Source of the DNA: CAZPMT01 sp964587655
Lineage (GTDB): Bacteria; Hydrogenedentota; Hydrogenedentia; Hydrogenedentales; SLHB01
NCBI GenBank assembly: GCA_964587655.1
Contig: CAZPMT010000013.1
Coordinates: forward strand, 15,545-79,544
Direction: 5' to 3'
Length of the DNA: 64,000 nt
Made by a program: the position numbers and the translations under genes. This document shows, in pieces, positions 24,880 through 35,119 of this stretch (its first letter is position 1; the number at the start of each line of letters is the position of its first letter). The notes under the pieces are model-generated. The model worked only from the letters and a program-made list of their open reading frames with translations. It made no database searches and was not told the origin of the DNA.

Positions 24880-26418
24880 TCATCGGAAGATGCGCAGGAC
24901 TTCGTCGAGAGTGGTCACGCCCGTTGCCGCGAGCTTGATACCCTGCGCGGCGAGGGTCACCATTCCCTGTTCGATGGCGAGTTTCTCAAGGTTGTCGGAT
25001 TCGGAGCCGCTTCGGAGCGCTTGCAGGATGGCGGGCGTGATCGCCAGGGCTTCTCCGACGCCGACGCGTCCGCTGTAGCCTGTCTTGCCGCAGCGGTTGC
25101 AGCCGTGTGTGGTGCGGAATTTCTTTGGCAAGGTCTCCCACTTCAAACCGCCCGCGGCCGCGCGTGTCTTTGCCTCTTCGAGTAGTCCGAGCGGAGGGTC
25201 GTATGCGGTTGAGCATTCGGGGCAGACCTTGCGCAGAAGCCTCTGCGCCAGCACGAGCCGGAGCACGCCACCCAGGAAACTCAATCCAGGATCCTCGAGC
25301 AAGTCCCCCATATGGTAAAGCGTCCCGACCGCGCTGGGCGTGTGCAGGGACGTCAGTATCAGGTGGCCGGCGACAGCGGCTTTGCCGCACAACTCGAGCG
25401 TCTGGCGGTCACGGGTTTCCCCCACCATAATGATGTCGGGGTCACTTCGGAATATGCGCGTGAGGACCGCGGGATACGCCATGCCCAGTTCGGGACGAAC
25501 CGGGATTTGCACCACGTTCTCCAGCAACACCTCGACGGGATCTTCCGCCGTCATGACCTTGACTTCGGGCGAGGCGAGATGCGTCAACGCCGAATAGAGG
25601 GATGTCGTTTTCCCGCAGCCTGCTGGCCCCGTGACGACTATGAGCCCGGTCGATGCCTTGAGACTCTCCGAGAGTCTGCTCTTCGCCTCGGGTGAGATTT
25701 GCAGCTTCTCCAGACGAAAGCTGTATGCGACGTTGCGGGAAAGAACGCGGACCGTCAGCGAATCTCCCAAGGCCGTCTGGACAAATGACGATCTGAGGTC
25801 CAAGGGCACGCCGTTTACGGTCCACATCCCGCGCCCGTCGAGCGACAGGGCCTTTTCAGATAGGTCCGCGCTCGTGAGAACTTTCCACTGTTGCATCATG
25901 GGCGAAAGCAACCGGCTGTCGAAGCGGGCCACTGTATTGAGGACTCCATCGACGCGCATGCGGATCACGGCCTCGCTCTCAACGATGCCGTGGATATGAA
26001 TGTCGCTCGCCCGCATCAGCAGGGCCACGCCGAGGGTGAGGTAAGCGGCTTGCTCGAGATCGGTTTTCCCCGAAGGCGTGAGCGCATCCCCGCCCAGTTC
26101 TTTGTAGACGGCGGCGAGCGTCTTCAACAAAGGAGTGATGGGCGCCGGCAAGGCAATGCGCGGTCCTTCGCCACGCAAGAACGCTTCGATGTCGCTGCGG
26201 TAGAAGCGCCACTGGCGACCCGTTTTCATGCCGCGAAACTTGCCCGCGCGCAGCCAGCGGTAAAACGTGGGACGGGTGGTCTTCAGCAGACCGATGGCCT
26301 CCTCCATATCGATCACTTCATCCCGAGGCTCTGTTTCGCGAGAAGGCGGCTGAGGCGGCTCTTTCCGAATCGGTTCTGTTGTTTGGCGGGCTTTGGACTT
26401 CCGGTTCTTGGTTGTCAT
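24880..26418 (-). CDS. GspE/PilB-type ATPase with N-terminal excisionase-like HTH
   Basis: A 512-residue protein. Residues ~38-82 (EEAIGLLKTTRPTFYRWLRA...GRQWRFYRSDIEAFL) form a MerR/excisionase-type (HTH_17) DNA-binding domain. The rest is a type II secretion/type IV pilus ATPase: Walker A GPAGCGKTT (264-272), Asp box AEDPVE, Walker B DPDIIMVGE, and a zinc site of Cys399/402/440/443. The ATPase powers pilus or pseudopilus assembly; the HTH would let it bind DNA. ATG 26418 has GAGGAG upstream. No other secretion genes adjoin, but two prepilin genes occur within the window. Confidence 0.88.
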   Translation of the reverse strand: MTTKNRKSKARQTTEPIRKEPPQPPSRETEPRDEVIDMEEAIGLLKTTRPTFYRWLRAGKFRGMKTGRQWRFYRSDIEAFLRGEGPRIALPAPITPLLKTLAAVYKELGGDALTPSGKTDLEQAAYLTLGVALLMRASDIHIHGIVESEAVIRMRVDGVLNTVARFDSRLLSPMMQQWKVLTSADLSEKALSLDGRGMWTVNGVPLDLRSSFVQTALGDSLTVRVLSRNVAYSFRLEKLQISPEAKSRLSESLKASTGLIVVTGPAGCGKTTSLYSALTHLASPEVKVMTAEDPVEVLLENVVQIPVRPELGMAYPAVLTRIFRSDPDIIMVGETRDRQTLELCGKAAVAGHLILTSLHTPSAVGTLYHMGDLLEDPGLSFLGGVLRLVLAQRLLRKVCPECSTAYDPPLGLLEEAKTRAAAGGLKWETLPKKFRTTHGCNRCGKTGYSGRVGVGEALAITPAILQALRSGSESDNLEKLAIEQGMVTLAAQGIKLAATGVTTLDEVLRIFR

Positions 26419-26462
26419 TGCGTGTTCTCCTCAGTTGATCGGGGCTTCGCTTATCTGCATAT

Positions 26463-26491
26463 AGTATATCATAACGTTTATGATATGTCAA
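26463..26491 (-). promoter_or_regulatory. Promoter of the HTH-GspE gene with palindromic spacer
   Basis: On the minus strand TTGACA (26486-26491), 17 bp, TATACT (26463-26468). The spacer and edges form ATATCATAA-CGT-TTATGATAT (26466-26486), a perfect 9+9 inverted repeat. A regulator bound there would block RNA polymerase. The gene start is 45 bp downstream. Confidence 0.8.
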
Positions 26492-26632
26492 GAGTCATAC
26501 GCATGGAGCTTCCTCGGGGCGGCCGGGCTGCCGCGCCTGCCGCGTGCATTCGTCTCGGATTGCGTGGCATAATCAGTTGATCGGCAGTCAAGATTGAGGG
26601 AGCTTCTCGGCGTGACGGGAGGCACGGACCTT

Positions 26633-26725
26633 GTGGACGATATGGACTTTATGGACGGCACGGATACCGACAAGATCTTCCTGCGAGGTTGTGTCCATTC
26701 TGTCCATAGCGTCCATTTCGTCCAC
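26633..26725. repeat. Nine-base periodic inverted repeat upstream of the CDF gene
   Basis: The left arm 26633-26664 has TGGAC at 9-base intervals and the right arm 26694-26725 has GTCCA at the same intervals; the two arms are imperfect inverted copies. The ~380 bp between the GspE-like and CDF genes holds this element, the promoter above, and otherwise nothing I recognise. Confidence 0.65.
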
Positions 26726-26798
26726 TGCATGAGCTGGCTGTCAGCCTGTACCACGGACTTCCTGCCGACGGTCTCAGAGCATACAGGAGGCAGCGACA

Positions 26799-27836
26799 TT
26801 GCACACCGAATCGATTGAACCCTGGTTGCATGATCATACATTTGGACAGGATGCGCCGAAGGCGGGCGAGCGGCGGACGTTGATCGTCATTGTCGTCACG
26901 GCGGTGACCATGGCGGTCGAGATCGCCGCGGGGATCGTCTTCGGGTCGATGGCGCTTCTCGCCGACGGTCTCCACATGGGATCGCATGCCTCGGCGCTGA
27001 CGATTTCGGCTTTCGCGTATTACTATACGCGCCGTCACGCCGCGGATCGGCGCTTCAGTTTCGGCACGGGGAAGGTTAACTCGCTTGCGGCTTTCGCCAG
27101 CGCCGTGCTTCTGGTTGTGTTCGCTTTGATCATGGCTTGGGAAAGCACGAAGCGTTTCATTTCGCCGGTTCAGATCCAGTTCGACCACGCGATCCTTGTC
27201 GCCGTGCTCGGACTCGTGGTTAACGGGGTCTGTCTGCTGATTCTCGGCGGTCGCGGACACGACCACAACGATGATCACGCGCATGAACACGATCATCATC
27301 ACAACCATAACCATCCCCATCCGCATGATAAACACAGGCACGAACCGGACTCCTCGCATCATGGCGCGGAGCGTGAAGACCATAACCTCTGGTCGGCCTA
27401 CCTGCACGTCATGGCCGACGCGCTCACGTCGTTCCTCGCGATATTCGCTCTACTTGCGGGCAAGTACCTGGGACAAACCTGGCTTGACCCGTTGATGGGC
27501 GTAGTGGGGGCGCTGCTCGTCATGCGCTGGTCCGTGGGTTTGATCCGCGCGTCATCGCGGGTTCTGCTGGACATTCAGGCATCCGAGGAGGTCCGGCGCG
27601 GAGTTCGAGAGGCCATAGAGTCCGAGGGCGACAACAAGGTGGCCGACCTTCACGTATGGTCCGTGGGTCCCGGCATCTACGCCGCGGAGATCGCCACGGT
27701 CGCCTCCACTCCGAGGGATCCCGACCACTACTGCACGCTGATCCCGCGCGACCTGGGTATCGTCCATATAACCGTCGAGGCGCATCGCTGCGAGACTTCT
27801 CCCTGTAAAGAACGCCCCACGACAAGCTCCGGCTAG
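26799..27836 (+). CDS. CDF-family divalent cation exporter (DmeF-like)
   Basis: A 345-residue cation diffusion facilitator with six helices. Metal-site segments are MALLADGLHMGSHASAL (helix 2) and HVMADALTSFLAIFALL (helix 5), with a long His/Asp-rich loop between helices 4 and 5 (GHDHNDDHAHEHDHHHNHNH and on). These are DmeF-like features for Co/Ni/Zn export by proton antiport. TTG 26799 has AGGAGG 8 bp upstream, a strong case for the rare start. It complements the metal(loid) genes further left. Confidence 0.9.
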   Translation: MHTESIEPWLHDHTFGQDAPKAGERRTLIVIVVTAVTMAVEIAAGIVFGSMALLADGLHMGSHASALTISAFAYYYTRRHAADRRFSFGTGKVNSLAAFASAVLLVVFALIMAWESTKRFISPVQIQFDHAILVAVLGLVVNGVCLLILGGRGHDHNDDHAHEHDHHHNHNHPHPHDKHRHEPDSSHHGAEREDHNLWSAYLHVMADALTSFLAIFALLAGKYLGQTWLDPLMGVVGALLVMRWSVGLIRASSRVLLDIQASEEVRRGVREAIESEGDNKVADLHVWSVGPGIYAAEIATVASTPRDPDHYCTLIPRDLGIVHITVEAHRCETSPCKERPTTSSG

Positions 27837-27995
27837 TGTCCTGAGCGAGCAATTGTTTCAACATCAATCGCATTGCCTGATTTTCGGAGGGTCCACCCCG
27901 ACGCGGGATAGGAGCGTACGGCGTCGACAGGATGAAGAGAGAAATGAACAACCCGATCTCTTGTCGGGATTTTGCGTCTACGTAGTTTCCACGGA

Positions 27996-28024
27996 TTGTG
28001 ATTTGCGATTGGATGTTGTATATT
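27996..28024 (+). promoter_or_regulatory. Possible promoter of the second prepilin gene
   Basis: TTGTGA (27996-28001), 17 bp, TATATT (28019-28024). If used, it leaves a ~270-base leader before ATG 28304. The 467-bp gap between the CDF and prepilin genes shows no convincing gene otherwise. Confidence 0.45.
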
Positions 28025-28303
28025 ACCTTGCAGTTGGCTTCTCCAGAGGGCGCTGTGGGATGGGCCAGGGATACTTCGCAATCGAATCGAAAGGCGGAGG
28101 AGTTCTCTTGCGGTTTGTGTCCAGTAGTTGGTAAAGAGGCGCGAAAGGGCGTCCTTATGTACAAGAGGGACGGAACGCGAAGAAAGGAGGGATTCATCGG
28201 CGTGTAACGTGTTTGACGTGTGTTGCTATACGCGAGGGAAAAAGCTGATGGGGTTAACCGAAGTGCAGTAATCGGCATACCAAACAAAAGGAGAAAAAGA
28301 GAC

Positions 28304-29236
<933 letters not shown>

Positions 29237-29295
29237 TGACGTGCTTGTGGTTCTCCGGCGTGTGTAGCGTACGGGGGACGTCATAGGTAAGAATA

Positions 29296-29330
29296 CCGAG
29301 GGCTCGCTTAGGCGAGCCCTCGGTTATTAT
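29296..29330 (+). terminator. Rho-independent terminator after prepilin
   Basis: A perfect 12-bp stem (29296-29307 with 29312-29323, loop TTAG) is followed by TTATTAT. It lies 60 bp after the prepilin stop. Confidence 0.85.
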
Positions 29331-29371
29331 GCGGGGGCATCGCGTGATAGGCCCAATCAACTCCTTCGGTA

Positions 29372-31489
29372 ATGAGTTCGTTCTCAAGTAACAAAGGTTG
29401 GTTCGCAAGATGTTTCAAGAATGTTGTCTTCAACCCTGACGGCGAACAGATGACGGCCGCGGCAAGCAAGCAGAAGAGAAAGCATTCGCAGCGGGATGAG
29501 ATCCCTTCGTTCGTCTTGCCCAGCTGGGCCGTCGTGTCCTGCGCGTTTTTCCTGTTCATCGGGATGCTGGTGGATCCCGCACTCGTTCACTACACGCAGC
29601 AGCCTTTCTTCCGGGTCAGCGGCTCCTTCTTCGTTGATCATCTGGGGTACGTCGGCGGTCCCACGGAATATGCCGCCGCGTTTATCGGGCTTTTCTTCCG
29701 ATTCAAGGCGGCCGGGGCGGCGATTCTGACTCTGGCGGCAATTGCAATATGCCTCTTGCAGCGTTATTCATTGCGAAGGATCGGCATGCCTCATAACGCC
29801 TTGCGGTATCTGTTGCCGGCGTTCATCCTGGCCTGGATTCACGGCAGCTACGAGGCGCCTCTTGCGCCAACCTTGGGCATAGCCATAGCGCTCATCCTCC
29901 TGTTTGCGTTGTTGAGGGGAGTCCCGAGGTCCCTTTGGCTCAAGAGTCTCTCGTTTGCCGTATTGGCCGGCGTTGTATACTACGCCTGCGGCGGCGCAGT
30001 GGTCCTTTTTTTCGGCCTCTACCTGGTGCACATATTCTTCGATGAAGGGCTATGGGTCAAGACCGGCTTGGCTTCCCGTCTCGCGGCTGCGATGTTCGCC
30101 ACACTTGTCGTGGCGCTTCTGCCGGGCGTGCTCAACGGGTTCTTCTTTCATGAGTTGCCGATCCATGCATACGGCTATCTGATGCCCGGGCTATCGGAAC
30201 GGGGCGCGTTGACCGGGATTGCCAAGCTCTATGCGTCTCTGGGCGTTCGGGGGCGCGGGGCCCCAATCGAGACAGCCGCGCTCAATGCGGTGATCATAGG
30301 AGTCAGCATATTGACTGCGCTCGCCGGCAACCTGCGCGGCCGGAAGCCGATAGATTCTTTCGTGACGGCGATATCCACGTTGCGTCGGCGCCGCTACGTC
30401 GGCTGGATATGCTCGCCATGGGTCGGGATATTCTGTGCCGGGGCCATCGTGTTTTCGAGCTTCAACACCGGCGAGAAACAATTGGTCACGCTCCGTTATA
30501 TGGCCGATTCGGGGCGCTGGACTGAATACTGCGACTTTGCGAATCAGAGAATGGCTTCACACCCCGTGTTTGATTCGTCCAAGGAACGTTCCCTGAGCGA
30601 TCTCGCCACGGTCCTGCTCAACGACAACCGAATGCTCTATCATGTGAATCAGCTTCCCCAGCACATGTTTTCCTTTCCGCAGTCGCTGGGCGCAAACAGC
30701 CTGCTCTTGATGGACCGCACCTTCTATCTCAACAACAACGAGATGTTCCTGCCGTCGGGGGACCTCCTGTTTGAACTGGGACGCGTCAACGAGGCGGAGC
30801 GCATGTTCTTCGAGGCATGGTCGTACTACGGCTACCGGTCAAGCATCCTTTGGCGCTTGGCGCGGCTAAACATCGTCAAGGAACGGTACGAGGCCGCGCG
30901 CATTTTTCTGAATATACTGAAAGAGGCGCCCTTCGAACGCAGTGCGGCAATTCAGATGGAAACCGACATGGACCGGGACCCGGCGCTGGTCTGGGACAAG
31001 GAACTGGCGTGGATTCGCAACTGCAACTTCAGGGTCGATTTTCCGGCGACTATCCACGGTCCTCAGGACGGGATCACGTTGGCGCTGTTGAAGAGCAATC
31101 CCAATAACCGCATGGCGTTCGAGTACCTGATGGGCTACTATCTGCTAACCGGCCAGAAGGAGAATGTAGCCAAATATATCGGCCTTCTCAAGCGATTCGG
31201 GTATACCGAGATCCCGCGCAATTACGAGGAGGCGATTGTGGCGTATATGGCCGAGAAGAACCTTCAGGATATCGATCTGGGCGGGTACAAGGTGCGTCCG
31301 GAAACGGTGCGGCGCTATCAGGAATTCCAGCGTATTGCTGAATCATGCAGCCGCAATCGCGCGAGACTGTGGAATGCGCTGGCCCCCGGATTCGCCGAGA
31401 CGTATTGGTTCTTTGAGGCGACGGGCGGGACAAGAGTGGAGTTGAAGGACGGCGAATATGTGGGACCGCAGGGAGGAACGTCTAGATGA
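29372..31489 (+). CDS. Large membrane protein with C-terminal TPR-like region (DUF6057-like)
   Basis: A 705-residue protein. About ten membrane helices fill residues 50-370, and a soluble helical half (FELGRVNEAERMFFEAWSYYGYRSSILWRLARLNIVKERYEAARIF...) is TPR-like. It resembles the DUF6057 proteins of Bacteroidetes, from memory. The first in-frame ATG is used; no strong ribosome site precedes it, and a later ATG at 29450 is possible. Its stop overlaps the next gene start (ATGA), so the two products probably work together at the membrane. Function unknown. Confidence 0.75.
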   Translation: MSSFSSNKGWFARCFKNVVFNPDGEQMTAAASKQKRKHSQRDEIPSFVLPSWAVVSCAFFLFIGMLVDPALVHYTQQPFFRVSGSFFVDHLGYVGGPTEYAAAFIGLFFRFKAAGAAILTLAAIAICLLQRYSLRRIGMPHNALRYLLPAFILAWIHGSYEAPLAPTLGIAIALILLFALLRGVPRSLWLKSLSFAVLAGVVYYACGGAVVLFFGLYLVHIFFDEGLWVKTGLASRLAAAMFATLVVALLPGVLNGFFFHELPIHAYGYLMPGLSERGALTGIAKLYASLGVRGRGAPIETAALNAVIIGVSILTALAGNLRGRKPIDSFVTAISTLRRRRYVGWICSPWVGIFCAGAIVFSSFNTGEKQLVTLRYMADSGRWTEYCDFANQRMASHPVFDSSKERSLSDLATVLLNDNRMLYHVNQLPQHMFSFPQSLGANSLLLMDRTFYLNNNEMFLPSGDLLFELGRVNEAERMFFEAWSYYGYRSSILWRLARLNIVKERYEAARIFLNILKEAPFERSAAIQMETDMDRDPALVWDKELAWIRNCNFRVDFPATIHGPQDGITLALLKSNPNNRMAFEYLMGYYLLTGQKENVAKYIGLLKRFGYTEIPRNYEEAIVAYMAEKNLQDIDLGGYKVRPETVRRYQEFQRIAESCSRNRARLWNALAPGFAETYWFFEATGGTRVELKDGEYVGPQGGTSR

Positions 31490-33057
31490 TGCGCCTCGTT
31501 GCGATGCGGAAATGGTGGCTTGGCGCTCTTGCCTTGACGGTCGCGTTGGCCGGATGCGGATACGACAAACCGGCCAATCCCGATACCGCGACCGCGGCAG
31601 GGCGCCTGCCGGTCATCTCGCCGGACTACGCGGGCGTCGTCGTTCCGCCAAACATCGCCCCTCTCAATTTCCGGGTCAAGGAAGCAGGCGGAGGCTATTA
31701 CGTCCGTATTTCCTCGGCGCAGGGGCAGGCGATCGAGTTGGCTGATAAGGCAGGCCGTTTCCGGATCCCGCTGGCGAAGTGGAAGGGGCTGCTTACGGCA
31801 AACCAGGGGCGGACGCTGCGGATCGAAATCTTCGTCAAAGACCAAGAGGGAACATGGACGTGTTACGACGCAATCGAGAACACGATCTCACGAGATCCCG
31901 TCGACGGATATTTGGCTTTTCGGCGCATGGTTCCGTGGTATGTGACATACCGGGAGATGAACATCTACCAACGCCATCTTGAGGATTTCGAGGAAAGGAC
32001 GCTACTCGAGAACAGCACGATCGCAGGCGAACCAGGCCATGTGTGCAACAACTGTCACTCGTTCTGTTCCAATCGGCCCGACGCGATGACTATTCACGCG
32101 CGTTTCCCGTTCCTCATGGCCGTCGCACGCAATGGGGAGGTGAAAGCGCTCGATACGCGGACCGATCTCAACAAATCGCCTTTTGCCTATGCGGCTTGGC
32201 ACCCGAACGGGCGATTCGCGGTGTATTCCGTCAACAAGATCATTCAGCTCTTCCACAGCACCGGAGATACACGGGACGTCGTCGACTACGTCTCCGATCT
32301 CCTGCTCTATGATTTTGACGGCAATGAAGTGACCACGACACCGGCGATTTCGCGGCCCGACATGCTTGAGACGTTTCCGACGTGGTCGCCGGACGGACGC
32401 TATCTCTACTTTTGCAGAACGCCCTCCATGTCTCAAAGCGAGTTTGCCACGCGGTATAGCGAGGTGAAATACGATCTTGTCCGGATTCCCTTCGATCCGG
32501 AGAAACTGTCTTGGGGTGAAGTGGAGACAGTCCTCGCGGCGGCAGATCTCGGAGGCAGCGTGGGTTTGCCTCGCGTTTCTCCCGACGGACGTTTCGTGTT
32601 GTACTGTCTGAGCGACTACGGCACGTTTCCCGTCTTCCACGCGAGCAGCGATCTTTATCTGCTGAATCTCGAAACGAAAAAGACTGAACGGCTGGCCTGC
32701 AACAGCGACAAGGCCGAGTCGTGGCACTCGTGGTCCAGCAACGGCCGGTGGATAGTTTTCAGTTCGAAGAGGCGCGACGGTCTGTTCACTCTGCCTTTTT
32801 TCAGCTATATCGATGCGGCAGGACAAGCCAGCAAACCCTTTGTTCTTCCACAGGAAGATCCGGAATGCTACGAAAAGACCCCTGAGACCTACAGCGCTCC
32901 AGAAATGATAGCGGGGCCTGTGCCGTTCTCGCCACAGACAATTGCAGGAGTGTTGTACAACGAAAAGAACGCCGGAAAAGTCAAGCTCGATCCCGAGGTC
33001 CTCAAGTCGCGCGAGAAGGACAAAGAACAGACCCCCGGACGGGGCGGACAGACATGA
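31486..33057 (+). CDS. Lipoprotein with CxxCH motif and PD40/TolB-like propeller
   Basis: A 523-residue protein. The signal peptide ends in a lipobox (LTVALAGCGYD). A segment VCNNCHSFCSN carries a CxxCH motif of the c-type haem kind, and beta-propeller blades follow (AAWHPNGRFAVYSVNK, PTWSPDGRYLYFCR, PRVSPDGRFVLYCLS, WSSNGRWIVFSSKR). Similar CNxCH-PD40 proteins pair with DUF6057-type membrane proteins elsewhere, so this is a conserved couple. ATG 31486 has GGAGG 9 bp upstream and overlaps the preceding stop. Whether haem is attached is unknown. Confidence 0.8.
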   Translation: MMRLVAMRKWWLGALALTVALAGCGYDKPANPDTATAAGRLPVISPDYAGVVVPPNIAPLNFRVKEAGGGYYVRISSAQGQAIELADKAGRFRIPLAKWKGLLTANQGRTLRIEIFVKDQEGTWTCYDAIENTISRDPVDGYLAFRRMVPWYVTYREMNIYQRHLEDFEERTLLENSTIAGEPGHVCNNCHSFCSNRPDAMTIHARFPFLMAVARNGEVKALDTRTDLNKSPFAYAAWHPNGRFAVYSVNKIIQLFHSTGDTRDVVDYVSDLLLYDFDGNEVTTTPAISRPDMLETFPTWSPDGRYLYFCRTPSMSQSEFATRYSEVKYDLVRIPFDPEKLSWGEVETVLAAADLGGSVGLPRVSPDGRFVLYCLSDYGTFPVFHASSDLYLLNLETKKTERLACNSDKAESWHSWSSNGRWIVFSSKRRDGLFTLPFFSYIDAAGQASKPFVLPQEDPECYEKTPETYSAPEMIAGPVPFSPQTIAGVLYNEKNAGKVKLDPEVLKSREKDKEQTPGRGGQT

Positions 33058-33287
33058 CAGCAGTGTTGCTGTGGAAAACCCGGTCCGGTAACTACCACGT
33101 ACCACGGACACCCGAAGCCGCTGGACGCCGAGAACACCGCGTCGCACGAATACCGAAAGGTATTATGTCTTCCTACACGCTAATCGCGGGCGTGCGAGAA
33201 AGCTTAGCGCGCGCGTAGGTCCAAGACTCCGATTCGGACCCGTGGCGTCTTTTCGGTCTTCTTCACTATCCCCGCGGTCGTTGAGAG

Positions 33288-33482
33288 CTATTGCTTGGCT
33301 GCGCCCTCTGTCTTTCCAGCCGGCGCGGTCTGATTCGCCTTTTCCTGCGGTTGCTCATCCCTGTCCCGCCTTGATTCACGCGCCTTGCCGGCGCCTTCCT
33401 GTCCCTTTGGCGCTGACTTGCCGCAGCCGTCCGCCAGGAAAAGCATGGTGCATGCGATGAGTATTGCCAATAGTTTCTTCAT
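33288..33482 (-). CDS. Small lipoprotein
   Basis: A 64-residue protein: MKKLLAILIACTMLFLADGC is a lipoprotein signal with lipobox LADGC, followed by a charged, Lys/Glu/Gln-rich mature part without structure. ATG 33482 follows AGGAGAGGAT. Function unknown. It is transcribed against the neighbouring PD40 gene. Confidence 0.7.
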   Translation of the reverse strand: MKKLLAILIACTMLFLADGCGKSAPKGQEGAGKARESRRDRDEQPQEKANQTAPAGKTEGAAKQ

Positions 33483-33606
33483 AGTATCCTCTCCTTGCAT
33501 CCTGTTTTCATGAAGCTTCCGCCACTTGCGTAATCTTTCTTACTCTAGCATATTCCTGCTTGGAAATCACCTGCCGCGATCACATCCTGACCCCGCGCTC
33601 AGGACA

Positions 33607-33810
33607 GTAGGGTCGCGCGGGAGAGCGTGTGCGGAAAGTGCCCGCGCCGTTCACACGGGGAATCGCAACTTATCTGAAAGCGCTAACCATGTAGGTCCGG
33701 TTTGTAACCGGACCACCTCAGCGCGTCCGCAACATGTTGCGCATGAGTTGGTCCGGTTACAAACCGGACCTACATGGGCTTTCCGTACACTATCGGGAGC
33801 GCGACCCTAC
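33607..33810. repeat. Outer inverted repeat enclosing a BIME-like element
   Basis: Imperfect arms 33607-33638 and 33779-33810 share GTAGGGTCGCGC at their outer ends and a GTGTnCGGAAAG block at the inner ends, in inverted orientation. They enclose copy 4 of the paired hairpin (33691-33773). The ~440-bp stretch between the small lipoprotein and acyltransferase genes holds only these elements. Confidence 0.65.
33691..33773. repeat. REP/BIME-like paired hairpin, copy 4
   Basis: Arms 33691-33715 and 33749-33773 are identical inverted copies over 25 bp. Each starts GTAG and is itself a hairpin (GGTCCGGTT-TGT-AACCGGACC). It is the best-preserved copy in the window, implying recent activity or conversion. 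Confidence 0.8.
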
Positions 33811-33872
33811 CATCCTGCGTGCGCCCGACCGTTCATACCGGGAGTTATTGAACGAATTCGTCGTTCGTAACG

Positions 33873-34925
33873 CTAGAGTTTGATGATGATATTCTTTTGA
33901 TCGAGGTAGTAGGCTGAGCCGTAGCACACCGCATAGAAGACGGCGAAGCCCGCGAGGACCCCGGGCAGGAACGTCGTCTTTTCCGGAAGGAAACGTCCCA
34001 CGGAATCCATGATGAGGTACTGGAGTATGTAGATAAACAACGGGTTCCGACCCAGGATCGTCAAGTGGGGGACCTGGACGTTCAGGATCTCGCACAGGCC
34101 ATAGAACGCCAGCAGCATCAGGAAACACAGCCCTGAAGCCCAAAGCGCATAGGGCGCCGTCATAAAACATTTCGAGAACGGCCACGCCGCCTTGACGCCG
34201 GGCCAGTCCATCTTCAGTATCAGGCCTGCCGCGCAGAGCGCGATCCCCCATGCCAGGCAGCCCGCCAGGATCTTGCCGGCGTTCCTCGTCGCCATGAGGT
34301 CGTAAGCTATGGTGCCGCACAACAACATGAGACACCAACTCCAGTGCCCAATCGGGCCGCCGTTGAGGTCGCCCTTGACCAGTTCCGGCCCCAACGGAAT
34401 GAGCCTGAAGATAAACGGGAGCGTATCGTCGTTGTATTCAACAGTCCCCATCAGCCAGCCGCCGTAGGACGTGAACGAAAAGACGGCTTGGTATGCCGCC
34501 AGCAGGAGCAAGCCCATGATGATGCGGACACTGGGTTTCTTGTCAATCACCGCCAACGCGAGGAGTCCCGCGAGGCCGATGTTCATCAGTGCGTCCCAAA
34601 GATATCCGGTGTAGATCGTGAAGGCAATCAAGACCAATAGGACATATCGTTTGAAAACCGGGCGGCGCGCTTCCGCCAGGCCGACTTGGCCGATCCGGCG
34701 CACCATGGACAGCCGCATCCCCATTCCGACAACAAACATGAACAGCGGGGCCACGGTGTCCGCGTAGGTCATGTGCGTCTTGTGATGATGGAACTGCGAC
34801 CACGTGATGTCGAAACAGCCAAAGTAATTGACCAACAGCATGCCCAAGATGGCGAAGCCGCGCAGTTGGTCCATCGACGCCATCCGCCGCATTGGCTTGG
34901 CAGGCGCGTCTCTTTCGGTGGGCAT
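33873..34925 (-). CDS. Membrane acyltransferase (HGSNAT/DUF5009-like)
   Basis: A 350-residue protein with about ten helices. It opens with RRMASMDQLRGFAILGMLLVN, the RxxSxDxxRG signature of heparan-alpha-glucosaminide N-acetyltransferase-like enzymes, and has HHHKTHMTYADTVAPLFMFVVGMGM with conserved His. Such enzymes carry acetyl groups across the membrane to sugars. ATG 34925 has GAGGA 9 bp upstream; ATG 34934 is too close to it. It is divergent from the ceramidase gene. Confidence 0.8.
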   Translation of the reverse strand: MPTERDAPAKPMRRMASMDQLRGFAILGMLLVNYFGCFDITWSQFHHHKTHMTYADTVAPLFMFVVGMGMRLSMVRRIGQVGLAEARRPVFKRYVLLVLIAFTIYTGYLWDALMNIGLAGLLALAVIDKKPSVRIIMGLLLLAAYQAVFSFTSYGGWLMGTVEYNDDTLPFIFRLIPLGPELVKGDLNGGPIGHWSWCLMLLCGTIAYDLMATRNAGKILAGCLAWGIALCAAGLILKMDWPGVKAAWPFSKCFMTAPYALWASGLCFLMLLAFYGLCEILNVQVPHLTILGRNPLFIYILQYLIMDSVGRFLPEKTTFLPGVLAGFAVFYAVCYGSAYYLDQKNIIIKL

Positions 34926-35119
34926 AGAACCCATCCTCGCTCTGAGTTCCCAAGAAGAATCGCGGGATGGTAGCAGACCTGTCAGCGGACGTTCAAACGC
35001 CGACGAAACGCCGGAAGGTTTCGTCGCCAAGCGCGCTTGAGTCGGTCCTGGGGAACAGCGTAGATTTATCTCTGATGTACCATGTGACGTTAGAAAGCCA
35101 AAGGAAAGGATACGTGATC

